The translations under genes were made by a program, and so were the position numbers. Shown here piece by piece: positions 26,560-34,629 of a DNA stretch of 47,639 bases. This stretch comes from Gammaproteobacteria bacterium (GTDB lineage: Bacteria; Pseudomonadota; Gammaproteobacteria; Pseudomonadales; Pseudomonadaceae). The stretch covers positions 1 to 47,639 of the forward strand of contig CAJCIO010000057.1 in NCBI GenBank assembly GCA_903970465.1, written 5' to 3'. Each line of letters opens with the position of its first letter. The first letter of the stretch is position 1. The notes beneath the pieces are model-generated. The model had not been told where the DNA came from. It ran no database searches and saw only the letters and a program-made list of their open reading frames with translations.

Positions 26560-27324
26560 ATGAGCCGTCCCGACTCTTCTGCGCTGCCGCCTCTCAAAGA
26601 TGCTTCCAAAGGGACCCTGGCCGACCAGGTGACGACGGCGCTCAAGGCGCATATCTCAAGCAGTGCGACCTTGCCCGGCTCGCGACTGCCGACCGAACCG
26701 GTGCTGTGCGAACGTTATGGGGTCAGTCGCACGGTGATCCGCGAAGCGATCTCCCGGCTCAAGTCGGCGGGACTGGTGGAGGTGCGCCAAGGCAGCGGCA
26801 CGGTGGTCAGCGAAGGCGCCCATATCAAGGCGTTTACCCTGGATCTGGATGTCACTGGCTCCATCGAGGCGGTGCTGCGGGTCACCGAATTGCGCCGCGG
26901 CATTGAAGGCGAAGCGGCAGCACTTGCCGCTCAGCGCCATACCCCTCGGCAACTGCAGGCTATCGAAGCCGCGTTGAAGGCCATCGATGACGCCGAGCAT
27001 GAAGGCCACGATGGCGTGGAAGAGGACCTGGGCTTTCACTTGTCGATTTCCTATGCGACGGGTAACCCGCTGTACCCGCCGCTGCATGAATTCATCGCGC
27101 AGTTCGTCAAGGAAGCGATCCGCATCACCCGCTCCAACGAAGAACGCCGGCGGGACATGGCGAGGACGGTGCGTATCGAGCATTACGCCATCTATACCGC
27201 CATTGCCGCTGGCGACTGTGTGGCTGCCCGCGATGCGGCGCTGACCCACATCAACAATGCGGTCGAACGGCTGAAGAATGCGGACCTGGCGTTCTGGCAG
27301 AACCCTGCTGGCAGAGGGGGGTAA
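26560..27324 (+). CDS. GntR-family regulator, FadR subfamily (FCD domain)
   Basis: This 254-aa regulator begins MSRPDSSALPPLKDAS. The winged HTH spans about 18-85 (LPTEPVLCERYGVSRTVIREAI and GLVEVRQGSGTVV). The all-helical FCD effector domain follows, with metal-site residues in EEDLGFHLSI, IEHYAIYTAI and AALTHINNAV. FadR-subfamily members respond to carboxylate ligands such as sugar acids. Being divergent from the MFS-denD pair, it is probably their repressor. An in-frame TTG 18 nt upstream is a less likely start. Confidence 0.88.
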   Translation: MSRPDSSALPPLKDASKGTLADQVTTALKAHISSSATLPGSRLPTEPVLCERYGVSRTVIREAISRLKSAGLVEVRQGSGTVVSEGAHIKAFTLDLDVTGSIEAVLRVTELRRGIEGEAAALAAQRHTPRQLQAIEAALKAIDDAEHEGHDGVEEDLGFHLSISYATGNPLYPPLHEFIAQFVKEAIRITRSNEERRRDMARTVRIEHYAIYTAIAAGDCVAARDAALTHINNAVERLKNADLAFWQNPAGRGG

Positions 27325-27661
27325 TCGGCAAATGCGATCAAGATAGAAATCCAGTCGATTAAGGTTTCCTTAAAGTCGATGGACGTCCCTCCTCTATCGC
27401 GATGCCTGCTCCCGCAGATCCCTTCGCATTTACAGCCCCGTGGAGAACGCCGCAAAACATACATCGCTTACATATTCATAGTTTCTAAAATGCGTTTTTA
27501 TAATAATAAACATATTCTAAAATAGAATTTACCTTCCATTTTTTATGCCAGTACTATCCCTCCCCAGACGACACCGTTACCGCTCACACACCCACTAATC
27601 AAGGCTATCGAACCTGCACCCGGACCACGGGCCAGTGCCCGTTTGAATGGAAACGCCTGCC
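27325..27661. other. Intergenic region with operator-like palindrome before TonB receptor 2
   Basis: This 337-nt region is AT-rich from 27465 to 27560. A perfect inverted repeat ATTCTA-AAA-TAGAAT lies at 27514-27528, and a related half-like sequence TTTCTAAAAT lies at 27482-27491. A second small palindrome, TTAAGG-TTT-CCTTAA (27359-27373), is close to the end of the regulator gene. No gene is seen. Confidence 0.45.
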
Positions 27662-30094
27662 ATGCGCTTCAGCTCTACCCCTCGACCCGCTCCGAATGTT
27701 CCGCTTTCCGCATTCACCGCATCCTTGCTGCTGAGCGCCTTTACGCCACTGGCCGACGCCGCCACCGACGACGCGCAACTCGGCACTGTCACGGTAATTT
27801 CCACTGGCGTGCGCGGTCAGCAAAGGACCGTGGCCGACAGCCCTGCCCCCATCGACATCATCAACAGCGACCAGTTGCTCAAGACCGGCCGCGCCGAGTT
27901 GTCCGAGGCGATTTCCAAGCTGCTGCCCTCGTTCAATTTCGGTACCAATATCGCGGGCTACAACTCGGTGACCCGGCCCCTGAGCAACCGCAGCCTGGGC
28001 CCGGCCTACACCTTGGTGCTGGTCAACGGCAAGCGTCGCCACAACGGCGCTGTAGGCCAGCGCGGCAATATCGACAACAGCGGCGCCAATGCCGTGGATA
28101 TCGACCTGATCCCGGTCAGCGCGGTGGACCACATCGAAGTGCTCAAGGACAGTGCCGCGGCACAATACGGCTCCGATGCGGTGGCCGGGGTGATCAACGT
28201 CATCCTCAAGTCCGGCGATAACGGCGGGCATGTGGAAACCAGCTACGGCAAGCTGTACTCAGGCCAGGGCGAAACCACCAAGGTCGCGGGCGACGAAGGC
28301 TTCAAGCTGGGCGAAAGCGGCTTTTTGCATCTGTCCGCCGATGCTCGCCATCGCGGTGATGCGTCCTGGAACGGCAAGGCCGACAGCAGCGTCAAGGCCT
28401 TCAACGACCCCGTCAAGGAAGCCGCCTGGGACCGCGTAGCGATCAAGAACGGCGACCCCGATCTCAAGGCTTTCAACCTGGCCTACAACGCCGAGTTGCC
28501 GCTCGACGACCTGACCCTCTATTCCTACTCCACCTACGGCGAGCGCAAAGCCGAGGCGGCCAACTATTTCCGCCTGCCCACAGGGACCGCGTCGGTACCG
28601 GAGGTCTTCCCCGATGGTTACTATCCGCTCAACAACATCATGGATCGCGACTATCAATTCCTCTTCGGCGGCAAGGGGCAAGTGGCCGACTGGAACTGGG
28701 ACCTGAGCACCACCTATGGTCGCAACAATGTCCACCACTCCAGCGACCTCAACATCAACCCGTCGCTGGGTACGGCGTCGCCGACCAAGTTCGACAACCT
28801 GGCCACGTTCCGTTTCGAGCAGTGGGTCAACAACCTCGACTTCACCCGCCATTACGACGGCCTGTTCAACCTGACGCCGCCAGTGCAGGTGTCCGCCGGG
28901 CTGGAACATCGTTGGGAGCGGTTCAGCACCTTTGCGGGGGAACCCGACGCCTACATCACCGGCACCTATCCCGCAGCCACCGGCGCCCAGGCCGCCGTGA
29001 CCATCCGCCCGGAGGACGAAGTCAGCCTGATCCGCAACAACTACGCCAGCTATCTGGACCTGGGCTTCGACCTCACCGATCGCTGGTACCTCGACGTCGC
29101 TGGCCGCGTGGAGCACTACGACGACAATTCGGGCAATACCTTTGGCCTCAAGGTCAATTCGCGCTATGAACTGACCGACACCGTGGCGGTGAGAGGCACG
29201 GTCGGCACCGGGTTTCGCGCGCCGTCCCTGACTCAGGTCGGCTACACCGTGGCCGACAACCGCGTGAACACCGACGTCAACGGCAACGTAGTGCCGGCCG
29301 TGACTCGCCTGACGCCCTCGGGCAGCAATCTGGCCAAGGCCTTGGGCGGTGATGACCTCAAGCCTGAGAAGTCGCGCAACCTGGGGCTCGGTCTGACCTG
29401 GCAACCGGCGCCGCGCACCAGCATCACCGCCGACTCGTACCTGATCGACATCGACAACCGCATCACCCTGACCAGCAACATCTATGACCAGGGCAACGGC
29501 GTGATCAACAGCATCCTGCAATCTCAGGGCGTGGCCAGCGGCACCTGGGTCAACTACTACACCAATGCCTACGACACCCGCACCGCCGGCCTGGATATCG
29601 TCGCCGACCACACCACCCTGTTCGGCCCCTGGGGCGAAGTGCGCTGGAGCTCGGCGCTCAACTGGAACCGCACCACCATCCAGGGCGTGCGCGATACGCC
29701 CGCGTCACTGGCCAGCTCCGGCGTGACCCTGGTGGGCCGCGACCGAGAAGGTGACCTGACCGAAGCATCGCCCAAGACCAAGCTCATCCTGGGCGCCAAC
29801 TGGAAGCTCGACAACCTCGCGGTCAACCTGCAGACCACCCGCTACGGCGCGGTCAAGACCCTGGCCGTCAAACCGAGCGGCGACCGCAGCTTCGGCGCCA
29901 AGTGGATCAGTGACCTGGACATCAGCTACACCTTCTTCGACAAGCTCACCGCCAGCATCGGCGCCACCAACCTCTTCAACGTGCGGCCTGACAAGAACGC
30001 GGTTTACAGCAGCCTCGGGCTGGCGGCGTATGGCAACCCGCCGTTTTATCCGGGTGGCGGGTATTGGTACACCAAGCTGGCGTACGATTTTTGA
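27662..30094 (+). CDS. TonB-dependent outer-membrane receptor (paralogue of the 20.2-22.6 kb receptor)
   Basis: The 810-aa receptor starts at MRFSSTPRPAPN with GGAA about 9 nt upstream; the signal peptide ends near LADA. After a TonB-box-like LGTVTVIS comes the plug (LVLVNGKRRH, VDHIEVLKDSAAAQYGSDA, GVINVILKSG) and a barrel ending GYWYTKLAYDF. Plug motifs, length and the C-terminal end closely parallel the receptor at 20186-22642, so the two are paralogues with different barrels. There is no signalling domain. It appears monocistronic. The ligand is unknown; neighbours suggest a sugar acid or amino compound rather than iron. Confidence 0.88.
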   Translation: MRFSSTPRPAPNVPLSAFTASLLLSAFTPLADAATDDAQLGTVTVISTGVRGQQRTVADSPAPIDIINSDQLLKTGRAELSEAISKLLPSFNFGTNIAGYNSVTRPLSNRSLGPAYTLVLVNGKRRHNGAVGQRGNIDNSGANAVDIDLIPVSAVDHIEVLKDSAAAQYGSDAVAGVINVILKSGDNGGHVETSYGKLYSGQGETTKVAGDEGFKLGESGFLHLSADARHRGDASWNGKADSSVKAFNDPVKEAAWDRVAIKNGDPDLKAFNLAYNAELPLDDLTLYSYSTYGERKAEAANYFRLPTGTASVPEVFPDGYYPLNNIMDRDYQFLFGGKGQVADWNWDLSTTYGRNNVHHSSDLNINPSLGTASPTKFDNLATFRFEQWVNNLDFTRHYDGLFNLTPPVQVSAGLEHRWERFSTFAGEPDAYITGTYPAATGAQAAVTIRPEDEVSLIRNNYASYLDLGFDLTDRWYLDVAGRVEHYDDNSGNTFGLKVNSRYELTDTVAVRGTVGTGFRAPSLTQVGYTVADNRVNTDVNGNVVPAVTRLTPSGSNLAKALGGDDLKPEKSRNLGLGLTWQPAPRTSITADSYLIDIDNRITLTSNIYDQGNGVINSILQSQGVASGTWVNYYTNAYDTRTAGLDIVADHTTLFGPWGEVRWSSALNWNRTTIQGVRDTPASLASSGVTLVGRDREGDLTEASPKTKLILGANWKLDNLAVNLQTTRYGAVKTLAVKPSGDRSFGAKWISDLDISYTFFDKLTASIGATNLFNVRPDKNAVYSSLGLAAYGNPPFYPGGGYWYTKLAYDF

Positions 30095-30254
30095 TGCGGC
30101 GGGCGTACCGTTAAAGCGCGGTGCGCCTGATCCGATCAAGGACAGGCGGCTACGTGAGGGCCCGCTCGGCAGGGCCAGCCCACCAAGGGATGCCGGTCAA
30201 GCATTTCGCCGCTACAATGCCCCCCTTGACCGTGACAGACCAGACTAAAAAAAC

Positions 30255-32255
30255 ATGTCCCTACCCAAACATCACCTGGAACTCCTCAGCCCGGCGCGCG
30301 ACGTCGCCATTGCGCGGGAGGCCATCCTGCATGGCGCCGATGCCATCTACATTGGCGGCCCGAGCTTCGGCGCCCGCCACAATGCCTGCAACGAGCTGAG
30401 CGATATCGCCGGGCTGGTGGAATTCGCCCACCGCTACCACGCGCGCGTGTTCACTACCCTCAACACCATCCTCCATGACAACGAGCTGGAGCCGGCACGC
30501 AAGCTGATCCACCAGCTCTACGACGCCGGCGTCGATGCGCTGATCGTTCAGGACCTTGGAGTGATGGAGCTGGACATCCCGCCGATCGAGCTGCACGCCA
30601 GCACCCAGACCGACATCCGCACCCTGGCGCGCGCGAAGTTTCTCGACCAGGCCGGCTTCTCCCAGCTGGTGCTGGCCCGCGAGCTGAACCTGCAGGAAAT
30701 CCGCGCCATCAGCGAAGAAACCGACGCCGCCATCGAGTTTTTCATCCATGGCGCCCTGTGCGTGGCGTTTTCCGGGCAGTGCAACATCTCCCATGCCCAC
30801 AACGGCCGCAGCGCCAACCGTGGCGATTGCTCCCAGGCCTGCCGCCTGCCCTACACGCTCAAGGATGATCAGGGCCGCGTGGTGGCCTTCGAGAAACACC
30901 TGTTATCGATGAAGGACAACAACCAGAGCGCCAACCTGCGCGCGTTGGTCGAGGCCGGTGTACGGTCATTCAAGATCGAAGGCCGCTACAAGGACATGGG
31001 CTATGTGAAAAACATCACGGCCTATTATCGTCAACGCCTGGACGATATTCTCGAAGACCGCCCTGACCTGGCCCGTGCTTCCAGCGGCCGTACCGTGCAC
31101 TTTTTCGTGCCCGATCCGGAGAAGACCTTCCACCGCGGCAGCACCGATTATTTCGTCAGCGATCGCAAGATCGACATCGGCGCCTTCGACACCCCGACCT
31201 TCACCGGCGTGCCGGTGGGCGTGGTCGAGAAAGTCGGCAAGCGTGACCTGATCGTCAACACTTTCGAGCCACTGTCCAACGGCGATGGCCTCAACGTGAT
31301 GGTCAAGCGTGAAGTGCTGGGTTTCCGCGCCAACATTGCCGAACCCAAAGGCGAGTTCGAAGAGGACGGGCAAAAGCGCTATCGCTACCGCGTCGAGCCC
31401 AACGAAATGCCCCAGGGCCTCAACCTCAAGCCCAACCATCCACTGAGCCGCAACCTGGACCATAACTGGCAGCATGCCTTGCTCAAGACCTCGGCCGAGC
31501 GCCGTATCGGTATCGCCTGGGCCGCGCGCTTGACCGAAGCCCGCCTGGAGCTCACCGCCACCAGCGAAGAAGGCGCCAGCGCCAGCGTTGCCCTTGAAGG
31601 CCCCTTCGGTCTGGCCAACAAGCCGGAACAGGCACTCGAGCAACTGCACGATCTGCTCGGCCAGCTGGGCACTACCCAGTATCACGCCACAGACATCAAG
31701 CTCGATGCACCGCAGGCGTATTTCATTCCGAATTCGCAGCTCAAGGCCTTGCGCCGTGAAGTTATCGAAGCCCTGACGGCTGCGCGCATCGCCATTCACC
31801 CACAAGGTGGGCGCAAGGCCGAGACCACACCGCCACCGGTGTATCCGGAATCGCACCTGTCGTTCCTGGCCAACGTCTACAACCAGAAGGCGCGGGATTT
31901 CTATCATCGCCATGGGGTCAAGCTGATCGACGCCGCCTACGAGGCGCATGAGGAGACCGGCGAGGTGCCGGTGATGATCACCAAGCACTGCCTGCGGTTC
32001 TCGTTCAACCTGTGCCCTAAACAGGCCAAGGGCGTGACTGGGGTGCGCACCAAGGTCGAGCCGATGCAGCTGATTCACGGCGACGAAGTGCTGACCTTGA
32101 AGTTCGATTGCAAGCCGTGCGAGATGCACGTGATCGGCAAGATGAAGGGCCACATCCTCGACCTGCCGCTGCCGGGCAGTGGTGGCGTCAAGCAGATCGT
32201 CGGGCACATCAGCCCTGAAGACCTGCTCAAGACCATTCCACGCGCCGCGCATTGA
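30255..32255 (+). CDS. rlhA: 23S rRNA C2501 hydroxylase RlhA (U32 peptidase family)
   Basis: The 666-aa protein begins MSLPKHHLELLSPARD. The N-terminal two thirds is a U32 TIM-barrel: GADAIYIGGPSFGARHNA, LHASTQTDIRT, and FFIHGALCVAFSGQCNISH with Cys169 and Cys176, followed by RGDCSQACRLPY with Cys192 and Cys196. The C-terminal part includes HCLRFSFNLCPK and FDCKPCEMH, further conserved cysteines, and the U32 collagenase-like tail. E. coli RlhA (653 aa) makes 5-hydroxycytidine at 23S rRNA position 2501 and depends on such cysteines and iron. This is a modification enzyme despite the peptidase family name. No strong ribosome site is seen; a run of A precedes the ATG. Confidence 0.85.
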   Translation: MSLPKHHLELLSPARDVAIAREAILHGADAIYIGGPSFGARHNACNELSDIAGLVEFAHRYHARVFTTLNTILHDNELEPARKLIHQLYDAGVDALIVQDLGVMELDIPPIELHASTQTDIRTLARAKFLDQAGFSQLVLARELNLQEIRAISEETDAAIEFFIHGALCVAFSGQCNISHAHNGRSANRGDCSQACRLPYTLKDDQGRVVAFEKHLLSMKDNNQSANLRALVEAGVRSFKIEGRYKDMGYVKNITAYYRQRLDDILEDRPDLARASSGRTVHFFVPDPEKTFHRGSTDYFVSDRKIDIGAFDTPTFTGVPVGVVEKVGKRDLIVNTFEPLSNGDGLNVMVKREVLGFRANIAEPKGEFEEDGQKRYRYRVEPNEMPQGLNLKPNHPLSRNLDHNWQHALLKTSAERRIGIAWAARLTEARLELTATSEEGASASVALEGPFGLANKPEQALEQLHDLLGQLGTTQYHATDIKLDAPQAYFIPNSQLKALRREVIEALTAARIAIHPQGGRKAETTPPPVYPESHLSFLANVYNQKARDFYHRHGVKLIDAAYEAHEETGEVPVMITKHCLRFSFNLCPKQAKGVTGVRTKVEPMQLIHGDEVLTLKFDCKPCEMHVIGKMKGHILDLPLPGSGGVKQIVGHISPEDLLKTIPRAAH

Positions 32256-32321
32256 CCGCCGACCGCACCCTCATGTGCCCTCGACGCTGGTTGATCCCAG
32301 TACGCCGGAGGCACTGCAGAC

Positions 32322-32987
32322 TCAGCCGCTGTTGGGGTGAGTCGCCTTGAGGGCGTAATAGGTAACCTTGCCGCCTTCGCTGGCATAGCCGGTGTTGTCC
32401 AGGGTGTAGTTGCCTGCCTTGAAGTAGAACTGATACGGCTTCCAGTTGCCGTGCAGGTTGGTCTTCACACCCTGGCCATTGATCATCATGATCACCTCAC
32501 CTTCATCGTTGATGCGCATCGAATAGTTGAAGGCCTGGCCCAACGGCATATTGCTGCGGGTGTAGACAATCGGGCTCTGGGCGTCACCGGGCTTGGTGCG
32601 ATAGGTGATGTCGACATTGCCGCTGCCGTTTTCCCAACGGTACTGGATCTTGACCAGCGGGGACGGAGAGTTGATGGCGTGGATCTGCGCCACCACAACC
32701 TTGCCTTCGGACGGCACTTGGTTGACGGCCACCTTGCCTTTCAGCGTGTTGCTGCCACTGTTGTAACGCCAGCTCTTCGCGCTGCCGGCTTCGTCGGTTT
32801 CGCGCAATTCGCTGCGAGGGAAATGGCTGCTGCCAAAGTGCGCACCGGTCACCGGGGCCCAGAACACCAGGGTGCTACCGACACGCTTGAAGTACTTGTC
32901 GGTCCAGTTCTGCAGGCGGACGGTATCGACTGTCAGGGCGGGTGACCCCTGGGGGATGGTGAGATTCCAGGTAGATAGATCGATCAT
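32322..32987 (-). CDS. Polysaccharide lyase family 7 alginate lyase
   Basis: The 221-aa protein is a single PL7 jelly-roll domain. The three active-site signatures are intact: FPRSELRE (Arg58 onward), VAQIHAI (Gln101, His103) and YFKAGNY (188-194, with the catalytic Tyr). It cleaves alginate by beta-elimination, releasing unsaturated oligomers. The QIH variant is commonly tied to polyG or mixed-block activity. There is no signal peptide, and length is close to the Pseudomonas aeruginosa PA1167-type enzyme. It is a single gene with a weak ribosome site, convergent with rlhA. Confidence 0.9.
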   Translation of the reverse strand: MIDLSTWNLTIPQGSPALTVDTVRLQNWTDKYFKRVGSTLVFWAPVTGAHFGSSHFPRSELRETDEAGSAKSWRYNSGSNTLKGKVAVNQVPSEGKVVVAQIHAINSPSPLVKIQYRWENGSGNVDITYRTKPGDAQSPIVYTRSNMPLGQAFNYSMRINDEGEVIMMINGQGVKTNLHGNWKPYQFYFKAGNYTLDNTGYASEGGKVTYYALKATHPNSG

Positions 32988-33183
32988 GGGGTGACTAGGC
33001 TCCGGCGGTTCACATTGACGTGAGGTAACCCGTCAAACGGGCAGAGGCCGGTCAGTATCGCGTTTGAAATGATGCACTTGGGCCACCATTGGGCAAAGTT
33101 CCGAAATTTTAGCCGGAAAATTGACGAACGGTTCCTCGCGTGAACGTAAAGTCACCCTTTATTGACGCAATTTCAGCCATTTC

Positions 33184-33264
33184 CCTGTGGCGACGTGGTT
33201 TGCTCGCGATACGGTGGATTATTGGCTCTGACACACCGTATATGGAGCAAGCCCCCGCCACGGA
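33184..33264. repeat. REPIN-like extended inverted repeat
   Basis: An 81-bp interrupted palindrome: GTGGCG (33187-33192) pairs with CGCCAC (33256-33261), TTGCTC (33200-33205) with GAGCAA (33245-33250), and ATACGGTG (33209-33216) with CACCGTAT (33234-33241), around an 17-nt loop. Two REP-like units in opposite orientation around a short core is the REPIN plan of Pseudomonas. It lies between the alginate lyase promoter and the 3' end of qorB. Confidence 0.55.
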
Positions 33265-33277
33265 GGGGATCTATGGT

Positions 33278-34135
33278 TCAGCCCGTGGCAAGTGCCTGCT
33301 GCAGCGAGACTGCAACGGGGGTAGTCGGCCGGCCTAGCAACCCACTGAGCTGCTTCCCATCATCGAACAATGCACCCTTTGCAGCCGCTGAATCAGAATC
33401 GGCCAGCAGCTCGGCCACGGGCTCCGGGAGACCGATATCGAGCAATACTTTTCTGTACTCGGCCTCTGGCAGATTCTGATAAGCCACGTGGGTGCCCGAC
33501 TGCCGGGTAATCAGCGCCGCCAGCTCACTCAGGCTGTAGCTGTCGTCTCCGGCCAGCTCGTAGACCTTGCCCGCTTGATCACTGCCGGTCAGTACCACAG
33601 CAGCGGCCTCGGCGTAGTCAGCGCGGCTCGCGGAGGAGATCCGCCCGTCCTCCGCGCTGCCCAGCAAGGCATGATGAGCCAGGGCAGAACCGACACCCGC
33701 CAGATAATTCTCGTGGTACCAGCCGTTACGCAGCAGCACGTAAGGCACACCGCTGTTCTGCAAGGCGTGCTCGGTCTGCCGGTGCTCTTCGGCCAGGCCC
33801 AAGGCTGAGGTATCGGCATGCAGCACGCTGGTATACGCCACCAACTTGACCCCGGCCGCCTTGGCCGCATCAATCACCGCCTGATGCTGCTCGACACGCT
33901 GGCCAAGCTCATTGGAAGAGATCAACAGCAGTTTTTCGACCCCGACCAGTGCCGTACCCAAAGTGCTCGGCTGGCTGTAATCGGCGTGACGGACGTCGAC
34001 GCCCCGTTCGGCGATGTCTTCAGCCTTTAGCGGATCACGCACCAAGGCGACCACCTGGTCGGCCTGTACGTGTTCCAGCAGTGCGGTGATGACCAGGCGG
34101 CCGAGTTGGCCAGTGGCGCCAGTGATTGCAATCAT
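33278..34135 (-). CDS. qorB: NAD(P)H:quinone oxidoreductase QorB-like (NmrA family SDR)
   Basis: The 285-aa protein starts at MIAITGATGQLGRLV (AAGG 8 nt upstream; an earlier in-frame start at 34171 is unlikely). The glycine-rich TGATGQLG binds NAD(P)H. RNGWYHENYL near residue 135 and SASRADYAEAAAVVL fit the QorB/NmrA atypical SDR family, which reduces quinones and lacks the YxxxK catalytic pair. It protects against electrophilic quinones in the cytosol. An HxlR-family regulator is divergent with a shared near-palindromic operator, the usual qorB-qorR arrangement. Confidence 0.87.
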   Translation of the reverse strand: MIAITGATGQLGRLVITALLEHVQADQVVALVRDPLKAEDIAERGVDVRHADYSQPSTLGTALVGVEKLLLISSNELGQRVEQHQAVIDAAKAAGVKLVAYTSVLHADTSALGLAEEHRQTEHALQNSGVPYVLLRNGWYHENYLAGVGSALAHHALLGSAEDGRISSASRADYAEAAAVVLTGSDQAGKVYELAGDDSYSLSELAALITRQSGTHVAYQNLPEAEYRKVLLDIGLPEPVAELLADSDSAAAKGALFDDGKQLSGLLGRPTTPVAVSLQQALATG

Positions 34136-34189
34136 GGGATAAACCTTGCGGGAATTGAGAAGAATCGTCACCCTACCCCTCTAGCTAAC

Positions 34190-34213
34190 TTTTCGTAAGT
34201 ACGTACAAAAAGG
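34190..34213. promoter_or_regulatory. HxlR-type operator, near-palindrome
   Basis: A 24-bp near-palindrome, 20 of 24 positions symmetric, with core GTAAGTACGTAC and flanking CTTTT / AAAAG arms. It is centred between the divergent qorB and HxlR-family starts and is the obvious binding site for the regulator. Confidence 0.6.
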
Positions 34214-34221
34214 TAAGTGTC

Positions 34222-34629
34222 ATGAGCATTTCCGAGTCATTCACCGTGCCCTTCTCAGTCGCCGCCCGGCGTGGCGAGTTGCTCAACGCGCAATGCCCAT
34301 CCCGTGACGTGCTCAAGCACATGACCAGCCGCTGGGGCGTGTTGGTGCTGGTGATCCTGCTGGGTGGCATGCACCGTTTCAGCGACCTGCGCCGCAAGAT
34401 CGGTGGCGTCAGCGAAAAAATGCTCGCCCAGACGTTGCAGGGCCTGGAGGCCGACGGATTGCTCGATCGCAAGTCCCTGCCGGTGGTGCCACCCCATGTC
34501 GAATACCGCCTTACGGCGTTGGGCATCGAAGCGGCGCAGCACCTGGAAGTGATGGTGGACTGGATCGAAGCCAGCATGCCGCGGATCATGGCGTATCGGG
34601 AGAGTCGTGAAGAAGGAAGCGCCGATTGA
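34222..34629 (+). CDS. HxlR-family (QorR/YodB-type) redox-sensing repressor
   Basis: The 135-aa winged-helix regulator starts MSISESFTVPFS with AAGG upstream. The DNA-binding part includes HMTSRWGVLVLVILLGG, HRFSDLRRKIGGVSEKMLAQ and a wing ending VEYRLTALG. Cys25 (NAQCPS), just before the first helix, matches the single N-terminal cysteine that quinone- and diamide-sensing members (QorR, YodB, HypR) use as redox switch. It probably represses qorB and itself. Its stop overlaps the next gene's start (TGATG), so the downstream unknown protein is coupled to it. Confidence 0.85.
   Translation: MSISESFTVPFSVAARRGELLNAQCPSRDVLKHMTSRWGVLVLVILLGGMHRFSDLRRKIGGVSEKMLAQTLQGLEADGLLDRKSLPVVPPHVEYRLTALGIEAAQHLEVMVDWIEASMPRIMAYRESREEGSAD

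Noticed and set aside
28259..29611. 450-codon minus-strand frame
   Set aside because: Antisense to the second TonB receptor; composition artefact.
30966..32252. 428-codon minus-strand frame
   Set aside because: Antisense to rlhA; no start signal and no family resemblance.
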